From: Paenalcaligenes sp052103955
Lineage (GTDB): Bacteria > Pseudomonadota > Gammaproteobacteria > Burkholderiales > Burkholderiaceae_B
Assembly: GCA_052103955.1 (NCBI GenBank)
Contig: JBQELO010000016.1
Span: 1-64,000 of the forward strand
Length of the DNA stretch: 64,000 bases
Direction of reading: 5' to 3'
This document shows, one piece after another, positions 17,197 through 25,502 of the stretch. The notes under the pieces were generated by a model. The model was not told where the DNA came from, did no database searches, and saw nothing but the letters and a program-made list of their open reading frames with translations. The stretch's first letter is position 1; every line of letters begins with the position of its first letter. Position numbers and translations under genes: made by a program.

Positions 17197-18279
17197 ATGT
17201 CACAAAAAACAATACGTATCGCCATTGACTGCATGGGCGGGGATGCAGGGTTACCTGTAACTATTCCTGCTGCCATGCAGTTTTCGCAACGGCACTCGGA
17301 TACTCTATGCCTGCTCGTGGGTGACGCTGACGCTATTTTGGCGCAGCTTGCCGCGGAAGGTAACCGGTCGGACGACTGGTATCAAATCCTGCCTGCTTCA
17401 GAAGTCGTCACTATGGATGATTCTGTTGAGGTGGCCTTACGTCGTAAAAAAGATTCCTCCATGCGTGTGGCGGCCCAAGCTGTTAAAGACGGTTTGGCGG
17501 GTGCCTGTATTTCTGCGGGTAACACCGGCGCATGGATGGCAATTAGCCGATATGTACTCAAAACTTTAGATGGTATTGATAGACCAGCTATAGCCGCGCC
17601 TATTCCTAATTCAAAGGGTGGGGCAACGACTGTGCTGGATCTAGGTGCAAACGTGGACTGCAGTGCAGAACACTTATTGCAATTTGCCATCATGGGTACA
17701 GCACTAGTAGCTGCTGTAGATGGGCGTGAGCGTCCAACGGTGGGGCTATTAAATATTGGTGAAGAAGTAATTAAGGGCAACGATGTCGTGAAACAAGCGG
17801 CAGAGTTGTTACGCCATAGTGGACTGAACTTCCAGGGCAACGTGGAAGGTGACGATATCTGTAAAGGTAGTGTGGATATCGTGGTTTGCGATGGTTTTGT
17901 TGGGAATGTGGTTCTGAAGTCTATGGAAGGGCTGGCTAAAATGGTAGCCAGTATGTTGCGTGAAGAATTTACGCGTGATGCGCTGAGCATGACTGCAGGT
18001 CTAGTTGCCAAACCGGTATTGAAGCGTTTGGGTAAACGCGTTGATAACCGTCAATATAATGGTGCGGCCTTGTTAGGTTTGCGCGGCATTGTTATTAAAA
18101 GCCATGGCTCAGCAGATGCTTATGCTTATGGTTATGCGTTAGAACGGGCACGTCAGGCTGTGAAAAACGGCTTGTTGGAAGGGACGACAGCAGCAATTGC
18201 ACGTCTACAGTGCCATGGTGATGACAAGATGGATGAGCCAGTTATTGATGTACACTCATCTACGTTAAGTCCTCAGTAA
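17197..18279 (+). CDS. plsX: Phosphate acyltransferase PlsX
   Basis: Converts acyl-ACP to acyl-phosphate for phospholipid synthesis; a peripheral membrane enzyme. It has 360 residues from ATG 17197. IAIDCMGGDAGL (about 8-19) is the N-terminal signature, AGNTGAWMA (about 108-116) the conserved loop, and VCDGFVGNVVLKSMEG (about 229-244) the C-terminal block. It is cotranscribed with rpmF upstream (41 bases) and fabH downstream (15 bases). Confidence 0.97.
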   Translation: MSQKTIRIAIDCMGGDAGLPVTIPAAMQFSQRHSDTLCLLVGDADAILAQLAAEGNRSDDWYQILPASEVVTMDDSVEVALRRKKDSSMRVAAQAVKDGLAGACISAGNTGAWMAISRYVLKTLDGIDRPAIAAPIPNSKGGATTVLDLGANVDCSAEHLLQFAIMGTALVAAVDGRERPTVGLLNIGEEVIKGNDVVKQAAELLRHSGLNFQGNVEGDDICKGSVDIVVCDGFVGNVVLKSMEGLAKMVASMLREEFTRDALSMTAGLVAKPVLKRLGKRVDNRQYNGAALLGLRGIVIKSHGSADAYAYGYALERARQAVKNGLLEGTTAAIARLQCHGDDKMDEPVIDVHSSTLSPQ

Positions 18280-18294
18280 CGTATTCAGGAATTT

Positions 18295-19275
18295 ATGTAT
18301 ATGCCCTATGCCAAAATAGTTGGGTCAGGTAGCTATCTGCCTCCCAAGGTGGTTTCCAACGACGATTTGGCGGCCGATCTGGCTACCCGTGGCGTGGAAA
18401 CATCCGACCAGTGGATACGTGAACGTACAGGTATACAGCAGCGTCACTTGGCTGAGCGGGGCGTGAAAACAAGTGAGTTGGCTACATTGGCAGCAAAAGC
18501 TGCATTAGAAGATGCTGGGGTGCAAGCCTCGGAAATCGACCTGATAGTGTTGGCCACATCCACGCCTGATTTTGTATTCCCAAGCACCGCATGTCTGGTG
18601 CAAGCCAATATTAAAGCTGTGAACGCTGCTGCTTTTGATGTGCAAGCGGTGTGTAGTGGCTTTGTCTATGCATTGACGACTGCCGAGGTATACATCAAGG
18701 CAGGGCGTGCAAAAAATGTATTGGTTATTGGCGCAGAAACTTTCTCTAGCATTCTGGATTGGAACGATCGCAGTACCTGCGTATTGTTCGGTGATGGTGC
18801 TGGTGCAGTAGTATTAAGCGCGAGTGAAGAGCCTGGTATCTTGGGTGCGAAATTGCATGCCGACGGTACTAAAATGCCTATTTTGAGTGCAGCAGGTAAT
18901 GTGTCCTACGGTGAAGTGGTAGGCGATCCATTCTTGCGTATGGATGGGCAAGCGGTCTTCAAATTTGCCGTTAATGCGTTAACGCAGTCTGCGCACCAAG
19001 TGTGTGACGAGGCAGGCGTTTCGCTAGACGATATCGATTACATGATCCCACACCAAGCAAACTTGCGTATTTTGAGCTTTTTAGGCCGCAAGTTAGGTGT
19101 GCCGGATGACAAAATAGTTGTGACACTGGATAAGCATGCAAATACCTCTGCTGCCAGTGTGCCGTTGGCCTTGGATAAGGCCCGTAAAGATGGTCGCCTG
19201 GTGCCAGGCAAGCTAGCCTTGCTGCAAGGTGTGGGCGGTGGTTTTACATGGGGTTCCGTGCTGGTACGCATGTAA
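18295..19275 (+). CDS. fabH: Beta-ketoacyl-ACP synthase III
   Basis: Starts fatty acid synthesis by condensing acetyl-CoA with malonyl-ACP. At 326 residues it has normal length. The Cys-His-Asn triad is visible: Cys120 (VQAVCSGF), His253 (MIPHQANLRI) and Asn283 (KHANTSAAS). The C-terminal glycine motif GVGGGFTWGSVLV is present. ATG 18295 has AGGA 8 bases upstream; ATG 18301 is possible. It lies between plsX and fabD. Confidence 0.98.
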   Translation: MYMPYAKIVGSGSYLPPKVVSNDDLAADLATRGVETSDQWIRERTGIQQRHLAERGVKTSELATLAAKAALEDAGVQASEIDLIVLATSTPDFVFPSTACLVQANIKAVNAAAFDVQAVCSGFVYALTTAEVYIKAGRAKNVLVIGAETFSSILDWNDRSTCVLFGDGAGAVVLSASEEPGILGAKLHADGTKMPILSAAGNVSYGEVVGDPFLRMDGQAVFKFAVNALTQSAHQVCDEAGVSLDDIDYMIPHQANLRILSFLGRKLGVPDDKIVVTLDKHANTSAASVPLALDKARKDGRLVPGKLALLQGVGGGFTWGSVLVRM

Positions 19276-19347
19276 ACCTATAATAATAAGGTGCGCGAGT
19301 GCGTAGGTGCTCGTGCAGTGAATAACTACTCTCTACGACAAACAACT

Positions 19348-20280
19348 ATGAAATTTGCTTTGGTTTTTCCTGGACAAGGTTCGCAGACTGTGGGCATGCT
19401 GGATGCGTGGCGCGATAACGCTGCGGTTCAAGCTGTGATGGCAGAAGCGGATCAAGCATTGGGGCAGTCATTAAGCGCCTTGATAGCAGAAGGTCCTGCT
19501 GAAGATTTGAATCTGACTACCAATACTCAGCCTGCTATGCTCAGTGCCTCTCTGGCAATGTACAAAGCATGGGTGGCAGAGGGTGGTCCAGTGCCTGCGG
19601 TAATGGCAGGTCACAGTTTGGGTGAGTACTCTGCGCTGGCCGCAGCGGGTGTGTTTGGCTTGGCTGATGCTGTACGTCTCGTACGTGTGCGCGCTAATGC
19701 TATGCAAGACGCCGTGCCCGTCGGAGTGGGTGCGATGGCCGCTATCTTAGGTTTGGATGACGATACTGTACGTGCAGTGTGTGCCGAGGCTGGTCAATCC
19801 GAAGTGGTGGAAGCCGTTAACTTTAATGCTCCTGCTCAAGTTGTGATCGCTGGTCACAAGGCGGCTGTAGAGCGTGCGTGTGAGTTGGCTAAAGCTAAGG
19901 GCGCTAAACGTGCTTTGCTGCTGCCTGTTTCTGCGCCATTTCATTCCAGTTTGTTAGAGCCAGCGGCGAATGTGCTTGAAGGTGCATTGGCCAATGTGGT
20001 TATGCAAGCGCCAGTAGTGCCGGTGATCAACAACGTAGACGTTGAAGAACCTGCGGATGTGCAAGATATTCGCTCAGCATTGGTACGCCAAGCATGGCAT
20101 GCCGTGCGTTGGGTTGAAACTATTCAGAAAATGAAAGCCATGGGTATTACCCATGTAGTGGAATGCGGTCCAGGTAAGGTGCTTGCAGGTCTGATCAAGC
20201 GTATTGATCGTGATTTGGAAGTGCTGTCTGTGAACGACCCAGATTCGCTGGCTCAAGCCATTGCGACATTAAAAGGATAA
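19348..20280 (+). CDS. fabD: Malonyl-CoA:ACP transacylase
   Basis: Loads malonyl groups onto ACP. It has 310 residues from ATG 19348 (MKFALVFPGQGSQ); an in-frame upstream extension lacks family similarity. The active-site Ser90 is in AGHSLGEYSA, and a catalytic His lies in SAPFHSSLL near residue 200. fabG follows after 3 bases with translation likely coupled. Confidence 0.97.
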   Translation: MKFALVFPGQGSQTVGMLDAWRDNAAVQAVMAEADQALGQSLSALIAEGPAEDLNLTTNTQPAMLSASLAMYKAWVAEGGPVPAVMAGHSLGEYSALAAAGVFGLADAVRLVRVRANAMQDAVPVGVGAMAAILGLDDDTVRAVCAEAGQSEVVEAVNFNAPAQVVIAGHKAAVERACELAKAKGAKRALLLPVSAPFHSSLLEPAANVLEGALANVVMQAPVVPVINNVDVEEPADVQDIRSALVRQAWHAVRWVETIQKMKAMGITHVVECGPGKVLAGLIKRIDRDLEVLSVNDPDSLAQAIATLKG

Positions 20281-20283
20281 ATC

Positions 20284-21024
20284 ATGAGTGCATTGTTAGA
20301 GTCCAAAGTAGCGTTGGTTACTGGTGCGACACGTGGCTTGGGTAAAGCCATTGCAGAGCAACTGCAAGCTCAAGGTGCCATTGTGATTGGTACAGCGACC
20401 TCTGAGGCTGGTGCAAAAACCATTAGCGAAAATCTGGCTGCTGCTGGTGGCCGTGGTGTAGTGCTGGATGTGACTGATGCGCAAGCATGTGAGGCATTGA
20501 TTGCTGAACTAACAGAGCAGTATGGTGGCCCGCATATTCTGGTGAATAACGCCGGTATTACGCGTGATAACCTCACTATGCGCATGAAAGATGAAGATTA
20601 CGATGTGGTGATGGACACTAACTTGAAAGCGGTGTTCCGCTTGAGTCGTGCTGTGATCAAGCCTATGGTCAAAGCGCGCTGGGGTCGCATCATCAATATC
20701 ACATCGGTAGTGGGTTACTCTGGCAACGCAGGTCAAGCAAATTATGCTGCAGCTAAAGCAGGTGTGGCAGGAATGTCCCGAGCCTTGGCAAGGGAGCTTG
20801 GCAGTCGTAATATTACGGTGAATTGCGTAGCGCCAGGTTTCATTGAGACCGATATGACCAAAGTGCTGAGTGAAACACAAACTGATGCACTACGTAGCCA
20901 AATTCCTCTGGGCCGTTTAGGTGCTCCAGAAGATATTGCCCACGCTGTGAGTTTTCTTGCTAGCCCGCATGCAGCCTACATTACAGGGACTACAATCCAT
21001 GTAAATGGCGGAATGTACATGTAA
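20284..21024 (+). CDS. fabG: 3-oxoacyl-ACP reductase
   Basis: NADPH-dependent short-chain dehydrogenase that reduces beta-ketoacyl-ACP. It has 246 residues. The Rossmann motif TGATRGLG (13-20), NNAG (88-91), the catalytic Ser141, Tyr154 and Lys158 (YAAAK) and the substrate loop PGFIETDMT (about 183-191) are all present. It ends the compact fabH-fabD-fabG set; acpP lies 187 bases downstream behind its own promoter. Confidence 0.98.
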   Translation: MSALLESKVALVTGATRGLGKAIAEQLQAQGAIVIGTATSEAGAKTISENLAAAGGRGVVLDVTDAQACEALIAELTEQYGGPHILVNNAGITRDNLTMRMKDEDYDVVMDTNLKAVFRLSRAVIKPMVKARWGRIINITSVVGYSGNAGQANYAAAKAGVAGMSRALARELGSRNITVNCVAPGFIETDMTKVLSETQTDALRSQIPLGRLGAPEDIAHAVSFLASPHAAYITGTTIHVNGGMYM

Positions 21025-21171
21025 AGAGCTTGGAAGTTCTCAGTTCTAAGGTAAAATTATTTGATTTGTAAGGGGCGTGTTGGTAGATATCGAAGCTGTA
21101 TTTTGATTATTCACTACTAATGCCGCCATTTTTTTGTCATAGCCTACACCCACATTTACATAGTGTTTGAC

Positions 21172-21177
21172 TATAAT
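21172..21177 (+). promoter_or_regulatory. -10 box of a probable acpP promoter
   Basis: A perfect TATAAT lies 34 bases before the acpP ATG in the 187-base fabG-acpP gap. No good -35 stands at the normal distance. A separate promoter would fit the very high expression of acyl carrier protein in bacteria. Confidence 0.5.
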
Positions 21178-21211
21178 TCGTGGGTAGCAATCCCCAAATT
21201 GGAGAATCCGC

Positions 21212-21451
21212 ATGGAAAGCATCGAACAGCGCGTCAAGAAGATAGTCGCTGAACAACTTGGCGTTAACGAAGCCGAGATCAAGAACGAATCTTCTTTTCT
21301 TGACGACCTCGGTGCCGACTCGCTCGACATGGTCGAGCTCGTGATGGCGCTCGAAGATGAATTCGAAACCGAAATCCCAGACGAAGAAGCTGAGAAAATC
21401 ACGACGGTTCAGCAAGCTGTTGACTACATCAACGCTAACAGCAAGCAGTAA
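21212..21451 (+). CDS. acpP: Acyl carrier protein
   Basis: Acidic 79-residue carrier of acyl chains. Ser37 in DDLGADSLDMVEL receives the phosphopantetheine arm. Codon use is odd: all six leucines are CTT or CTC and six of seven aspartates are GAC, while the flanking fab genes use mostly TTG/CTG and GAT. The gene therefore looks like that of a high-GC relative. GGAG stands 7 bases before the ATG. It lies between fabG and fabF as usual. Confidence 0.98.
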   Translation: MESIEQRVKKIVAEQLGVNEAEIKNESSFLDDLGADSLDMVELVMALEDEFETEIPDEEAEKITTVQQAVDYINANSKQ

Positions 21452-21543
21452 TTTACAATCAAGGGGTGTGAGCAGATATCTGCTTGCCCCGCTAGGCGGT
21501 TTTTGGCGGACATCGCTGAGCAGTTCTGTACTGGTAACCAGCT

Positions 21544-21581
21544 CAGAACATCATAGATGTTCTGGCCAGACCGCTTTTTTT
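21544..21581 (+). terminator. Hairpin with T tract between acpP and fabF
   Basis: CAGAACATC (21544-21552) and GATGTTCTG (21556-21564) form a perfect 9-bp stem with loop ATA. Nine bases later comes a tract of seven T (21575-21581). GCGGT near 21496 can also pair with ACCGC just before the T tract. A partial terminator here would lower fabF relative to acpP. Confidence 0.5.
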
Positions 21582-21598
21582 GTTTTTAGGAGTCATCC

Positions 21599-22831
21599 GT
21601 GAAGCGACGTGTCGTGATTACTGGACTGGGCATTATTTCCCCGGTCGGCAACGATATTGCTACTGCATGGGATAACATCACTAACGGTCGTTCCGGTATT
21701 GGGCGCATTAGCCGTTTTGATGCATCCGAAATCAATGCTCAGATTGCTGGTGAAGTTAAGAATTTTGACGTTACCGATTACATGACTGCTAAAGAAGCCA
21801 AGCAGATGGATACCTTTATCCATTATGGTGTGGCAGCGGGTATGCAGGCATGGAAAGACTCCGGGTTAGAGCTTAGCGAGGAAAACGCCGATCGTATCGG
21901 TATTATCGTGAGCTCCGGAATTGGTGGCTTACCCCGCATTGAAGATACACAAAAAGATTACCTAGAGCGTGGTGCACGACGGATTTCGCCGTTCTTTGTG
22001 CCAGGTTCTTTGATTAACCTGATTTCAGGCCAGCTATCCATTATCTTGGGCGCAAAAGGTCCGAGTTATGCGGTGGTGTCGGCATGTACAACTGGTTTGC
22101 ACTCCATTGGTGATGCGGCGCGTTTAATCGAATACGGCGACGCAGACGTCATGGTAGCTGGTGGTGCTGAAGCTACTGTTTCCCCATTGGGTATCGGTGG
22201 TTTTGCGGCAATGCGTGCTTTGTCTACGCGTAACGACGATCCAACCACAGCATCACGTCCTTGGGATCGTGATCGTGATGGTTTCGTGTTGGGCGAAGGT
22301 GCTGGTGTGTTGGTACTAGAAGAGTACGAGCATGCTCGTCGCCGTGGCGCACGTATTTATGGCGAGTTTGTGGGTTATGGTATGAGTTCTGATGCTCATC
22401 ACATTACTACACCCGATAAAGACGGTCCTAAACGCGGTATGTGGAATGCCTTGCGCAATGCTGGTTTGGATGCGTCTGCAGTAGACTACGTGAACGCTCA
22501 CGGTACTTCTACTCCGCTAGGCGATTTGAACGAAAGCGATGCGATTAAGCTGGCTTTTGGTGATCACGCTAAAAAACTAGTAGTGAACTCCACTAAATCC
22601 ATGACTGGTCACTTGTTAGGTGCAGCAGGGGGGATTGAAGCGGTATTCACAACTTTGGCTGTGTACAACCAAATCTCTCCGCCTACGATTAATATCTTTA
22701 ATCAAGATCCTGCATGTGATCTGGATTATTGCGCGAATGTGGCGCGAGATATGAAGATTGATGTTGCTTTGTCGAACTCTTTTGGTTTCGGTGGAACCAA
22801 CGGTTCGATGATTGTGAAGCGTCACGCCTAA
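21599..22831 (+). CDS. fabF: Beta-ketoacyl-ACP synthase II
   Basis: Elongating condensing enzyme of fatty acid synthesis. It has 410 residues. The Cys-His-His site is visible: Cys163 in SACTTGLHS, His in NAHGTSTPLGD near 303 and His in KSMTGHLLGAAG near 340. The C-terminus has SFGFGGTNG. The start is GTG 21599 with AGGAG 6 bases upstream. It follows acpP and is followed by a strong terminator. Confidence 0.98.
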   Translation: MKRRVVITGLGIISPVGNDIATAWDNITNGRSGIGRISRFDASEINAQIAGEVKNFDVTDYMTAKEAKQMDTFIHYGVAAGMQAWKDSGLELSEENADRIGIIVSSGIGGLPRIEDTQKDYLERGARRISPFFVPGSLINLISGQLSIILGAKGPSYAVVSACTTGLHSIGDAARLIEYGDADVMVAGGAEATVSPLGIGGFAAMRALSTRNDDPTTASRPWDRDRDGFVLGEGAGVLVLEEYEHARRRGARIYGEFVGYGMSSDAHHITTPDKDGPKRGMWNALRNAGLDASAVDYVNAHGTSTPLGDLNESDAIKLAFGDHAKKLVVNSTKSMTGHLLGAAGGIEAVFTTLAVYNQISPPTINIFNQDPACDLDYCANVARDMKIDVALSNSFGFGGTNGSMIVKRHA

Positions 22832-22835
22832 CACT

Positions 22836-23327
22836 GTGCCACGGGCAACGTCGGTTCTTTCTAAAACCCGAGCTATTACACTCCAGACACCTGTCTGGGT
22901 GTGGTGCTCGGGTTTTTTGTTGTCTGTTTTTGTGTCCCTTTGTGTATTCCCTGTTGTCGCCCAGTATGCTGCGGTAGAGTATGCCGTAGTAGTAGCATTA
23001 TTGGTTGCTACGTGGGGGTATGGCTATTGTTTGCTTCAAAATGATGCCCATATAGTAGAGATGGGGTGGCAGGGCGGGCAGTGGCAATTACGCTTACTGC
23101 AAGCACACCATGCAGAAATCTGTATTGGTACCCTGCAGTATGTGTGGCGAACACCGTGGTGGATAGTATTGAGTTTTTCTCTGAGTAAGTGTGATGCAAA
23201 ACAAGAACGTAGCTGTTTCAGCGTTTGGCGTTCTACCTGTAATCCCGACCTATGGCGCGCTTTACAAAAACAGCTGAATCGTGACTTGCTAATAAGCCAA
23301 GTAGCGACAGCAAAGGAAGCGACATGA
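22836..23327 (+). CDS. YgfX-like membrane protein (hypothetical)
   Basis: 163-residue protein of uncertain function. Two hydrophobic helices (about 23-42 and 45-66) are followed by a soluble tail with WQGGQWQLRLL, WRTPWWIVLSF and a closing WRALQKQLNRDLL block. This layout resembles the YgfX family, but I can only suggest that. The GTG at 22836 starts 4 bases after fabF, and a strong terminator hairpin (22863-22918) lies inside codons 10-28; a later start would cut into the first helix. The gene overlaps rpoE by 4 bases, so it is translated with the sigma-E operon. Confidence 0.6.
   Translation: MPRATSVLSKTRAITLQTPVWVWCSGFLLSVFVSLCVFPVVAQYAAVEYAVVVALLVATWGYGYCLLQNDAHIVEMGWQGGQWQLRLLQAHHAEICIGTLQYVWRTPWWIVLSFSLSKCDAKQERSCFSVWRSTCNPDLWRALQKQLNRDLLISQVATAKEAT
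22863..22918 (+). terminator. Terminator of the acpP-fabF unit, inside the next reading frame
   Basis: AAAACCCGAGC (22863-22873) pairs with GCTCGGGTTTT (22906-22916); inside, CCAGACA and TGTCTGG form a second stem, and six T end the structure. It has all marks of a rho-independent terminator, yet it lies within codons 10-28 of the YgfX-like frame. Confidence 0.8.
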
Positions 23328-23926
23328 GTGAGCGTGATGTCGATGCAGATTTAGTTAAGCGGGTACAACAAGGCGATAAACGCGCTTTTGATTTGTTGGT
23401 GCTGAAGTACCAACGTCGCATTATGCGGTTGTTGTCGCGTATGGTGCGTGATCCTGCTGAAGTGGAAGATGTGACGCAGGAAACCTTTATTAAAGCCTAT
23501 AGAGCGCTAGCCCAATTTAGAGGCGAGAGCGCCTTTTATACGTGGCTTTACCGTATTGCCATTAATACGGCGCGTAACTGGCAGGCTTCGGCCAATCGTA
23601 GACCTTTGTTAATTAATCCTACAGAAAACGACGAAGGTGAAACTTTTGACCAAATTGATAACCTAACAGACATCAGCACCCCTGAGTCTGAAATGGTAAG
23701 CAAGCAGGTTGTAGAGACGGTGAATGCAGCCATTGCAGCCTTACCTGAAGAGTTGCGCACGGCTATTGTGTTGCGTGAGATAGAAGGTATGAGCTACGAG
23801 GACATTGCTCAAACAATGGGCTGTCCTATAGGTACGGTGCGTTCACGGATTTTCCGTGCCCGAGAGGCAATTGCTACTGAGTTGCGCCCGGTGCGGGAAG
23901 CGGGTAGTACAGATCGAGGTTGGTAG
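23324..23926 (+). CDS. rpoE: RNA polymerase sigma factor RpoE (sigma-E/AlgU)
   Basis: ECF sigma factor for envelope stress. It has 200 residues. Region 2 includes AEVEDVTQETFIKAYRAL (about 45-62) and the -10-recognition helix around TWLYRIAINTARN. Region 4 has the helix-turn-helix YEDIAQTMGCPIGTVRSRI (about 156-174). Its start overlaps the upstream gene by 4 bases, and rseA follows after 12 bases. The order rpoE-rseA-rseB-mucD is the classic regulon core. Confidence 0.97.
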   Translation: MSERDVDADLVKRVQQGDKRAFDLLVLKYQRRIMRLLSRMVRDPAEVEDVTQETFIKAYRALAQFRGESAFYTWLYRIAINTARNWQASANRRPLLINPTENDEGETFDQIDNLTDISTPESEMVSKQVVETVNAAIAALPEELRTAIVLREIEGMSYEDIAQTMGCPIGTVRSRIFRAREAIATELRPVREAGSTDRGW

Positions 23927-23938
23927 AAGGAATACGTC

Positions 23939-24439
23939 ATGGTGAAGAATTCACAGTTGATCATTACAGAAGAGACAGAAACGGCGAGTTGGGAAGCCAC
24001 GGTTTCTTCTTGGGTGGACGGCGAGGGAGAGGTTCGCGCTGATGAACTGGATACGCCTTATGGGCGCCAGATCTGGGATACCTATCACTTAATTGGTGAT
24101 GTGTTGCGCAGCGAAGAGCTTGCTTTGTCACCATCCGATAAGTTTTATGCACGCCTTTCTAAGGCTATTGACGAAGAGCCCATCGTTTTTGCTCCTCAGC
24201 ATAAACGCATGCGAAAGTCAGTAAGCGTAGGGCTTTCCAGTTTGGCTGCAGCGGCTGCCGTAGCGGCTGTGGCATGGGTGGCTACCCCTACCACAGGCAT
24301 TTTGAGTGATACCCCTTCAGCGCCGGTATTGGCAATTGCTGCAGACGATGTCTGGTGGGATTACCTAGACGCGCATCGTGATATGTCTGGTTTAGGACCA
24401 GTGCGCCAGGTGTCCTATGATCAAGGAGCATTGCAGTAA
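23939..24439 (+). CDS. rseA: Anti-sigma-E factor RseA/MucA
   Basis: 166-residue single-span inner membrane protein that holds sigma-E. The N-terminal cytoplasmic domain has the family motif ASWEATVSSWVDGEGE (about 16-31). A transmembrane helix rich in alanine/valine (about 98-115) is followed by a periplasmic tail that would be cleaved in the stress cascade. Its stop overlaps the rseB start by one base (TAATG). Identification rests on position plus the N-terminal motif; sequence conservation in this family is low. Confidence 0.9.
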   Translation: MVKNSQLIITEETETASWEATVSSWVDGEGEVRADELDTPYGRQIWDTYHLIGDVLRSEELALSPSDKFYARLSKAIDEEPIVFAPQHKRMRKSVSVGLSSLAAAAAVAAVAWVATPTTGILSDTPSAPVLAIAADDVWWDYLDAHRDMSGLGPVRQVSYDQGALQ

Positions 24440-25482
24440 TGGTGAGGGACTGGGTTTTTGCTGCCAGATCAGGGCGTGGAGCGCGAGGCTTTGGCGTACT
24501 ACTGTGCTCAGCCGTGTTGGGGCTATCATTTTTGCCACAGGCGGCACATGCGACGTTGATTCAGGATTCATCCACACCTGAAAGTTTCCTCTTTTTACAG
24601 GAAATTCAGCAGGCCGCTCGTGATTTAGATTACGCGGGGATAGTGACCTATACACAAGATGGCTCTACGCAGGCCATTAACGTTGTGCATATGGTAGATG
24701 GCACGGGTGAACGTGAGCGCTTGGAGCTATTAGATGGCACGCCGCGCGAGTACTTGCGCCATAACGATGAAGTGCTGTGTCTTGTGCCCGAGCGTAAGCT
24801 GATCGTTGTAGAGAAGCGCAGACCTGATCGTTTCCCCGCTATTTTGCTTACCGCTATAGACAATGTGCAGAACTATTACTCGGCCACTGTTATGGACGAG
24901 GTGCAGCGTATTGCCGGCCGTGAGTGCCGTGTTTATGAGCTGCTTCCTAAAGATGCATTGCGATACGGTTATCGATTTTGTGCCGATATTGCCAACTCGC
25001 TCCTGTTGCAGGCCGAGACCTTAAATGCCAATGGTGAGGTGATTAATCAAATCGCATTTGCCAATATTGCCTATGACAGTCGTATGCCTATGTCTGGCTT
25101 GGATTCAGCATTTAATACAGATGGCTGGCGTACGTTGAATGCCTACATGGAAGATGTAGACTTGGCCTCAGAAGGCTGGGCAATTCCGTACCCTAACGGT
25201 TTTGAGCCTGTTACACAGGTAGTGCGCTCTATGCGAGCTACCCGAAAAGTAGTGCAATTGGTCATGTCTGATGGGCTGGCTGCTATTTCTGTTTTCATTG
25301 AACCAGTCAGCAATCACGGTTCGTACATGCAAGCAGATCAGGGTTCCAGCCGTGGAAGTATGAATTTGTACCGTACGCAAGTGGCAGAGTATTGGGTCAC
25401 TGCGACGGGAGAGGTTCCGTTGAGTACATTGCGCGATTTGGCAGCAAACGTGGAATATGTGCCATTTAACAAAAAAAATTGA
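24439..25482 (+). CDS. rseB: Sigma-E regulator RseB/MucB
   Basis: Periplasmic negative regulator that shields RseA from proteolysis and senses mislocalised lipids or lipoproteins. It has 347 residues. A signal peptide has hydrophobic core GVLLCSAVLGLSFLPQA and probable cleavage after AHA near residue 33. The MucB/RseB N-terminal domain (about 50-210, starting with FLFLQEIQQAARDLDYAGIVTY) and a C-terminal domain (about 225-340) follow. It is coupled to rseA by a one-base overlap; mucD follows after 20 bases. Confidence 0.94.
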   Translation: MVRDWVFAARSGRGARGFGVLLCSAVLGLSFLPQAAHATLIQDSSTPESFLFLQEIQQAARDLDYAGIVTYTQDGSTQAINVVHMVDGTGERERLELLDGTPREYLRHNDEVLCLVPERKLIVVEKRRPDRFPAILLTAIDNVQNYYSATVMDEVQRIAGRECRVYELLPKDALRYGYRFCADIANSLLLQAETLNANGEVINQIAFANIAYDSRMPMSGLDSAFNTDGWRTLNAYMEDVDLASEGWAIPYPNGFEPVTQVVRSMRATRKVVQLVMSDGLAAISVFIEPVSNHGSYMQADQGSSRGSMNLYRTQVAEYWVTATGEVPLSTLRDLAANVEYVPFNKKN

Positions 25483-25502
25483 CGCTCATGCTATAGGAGT
25501 TA

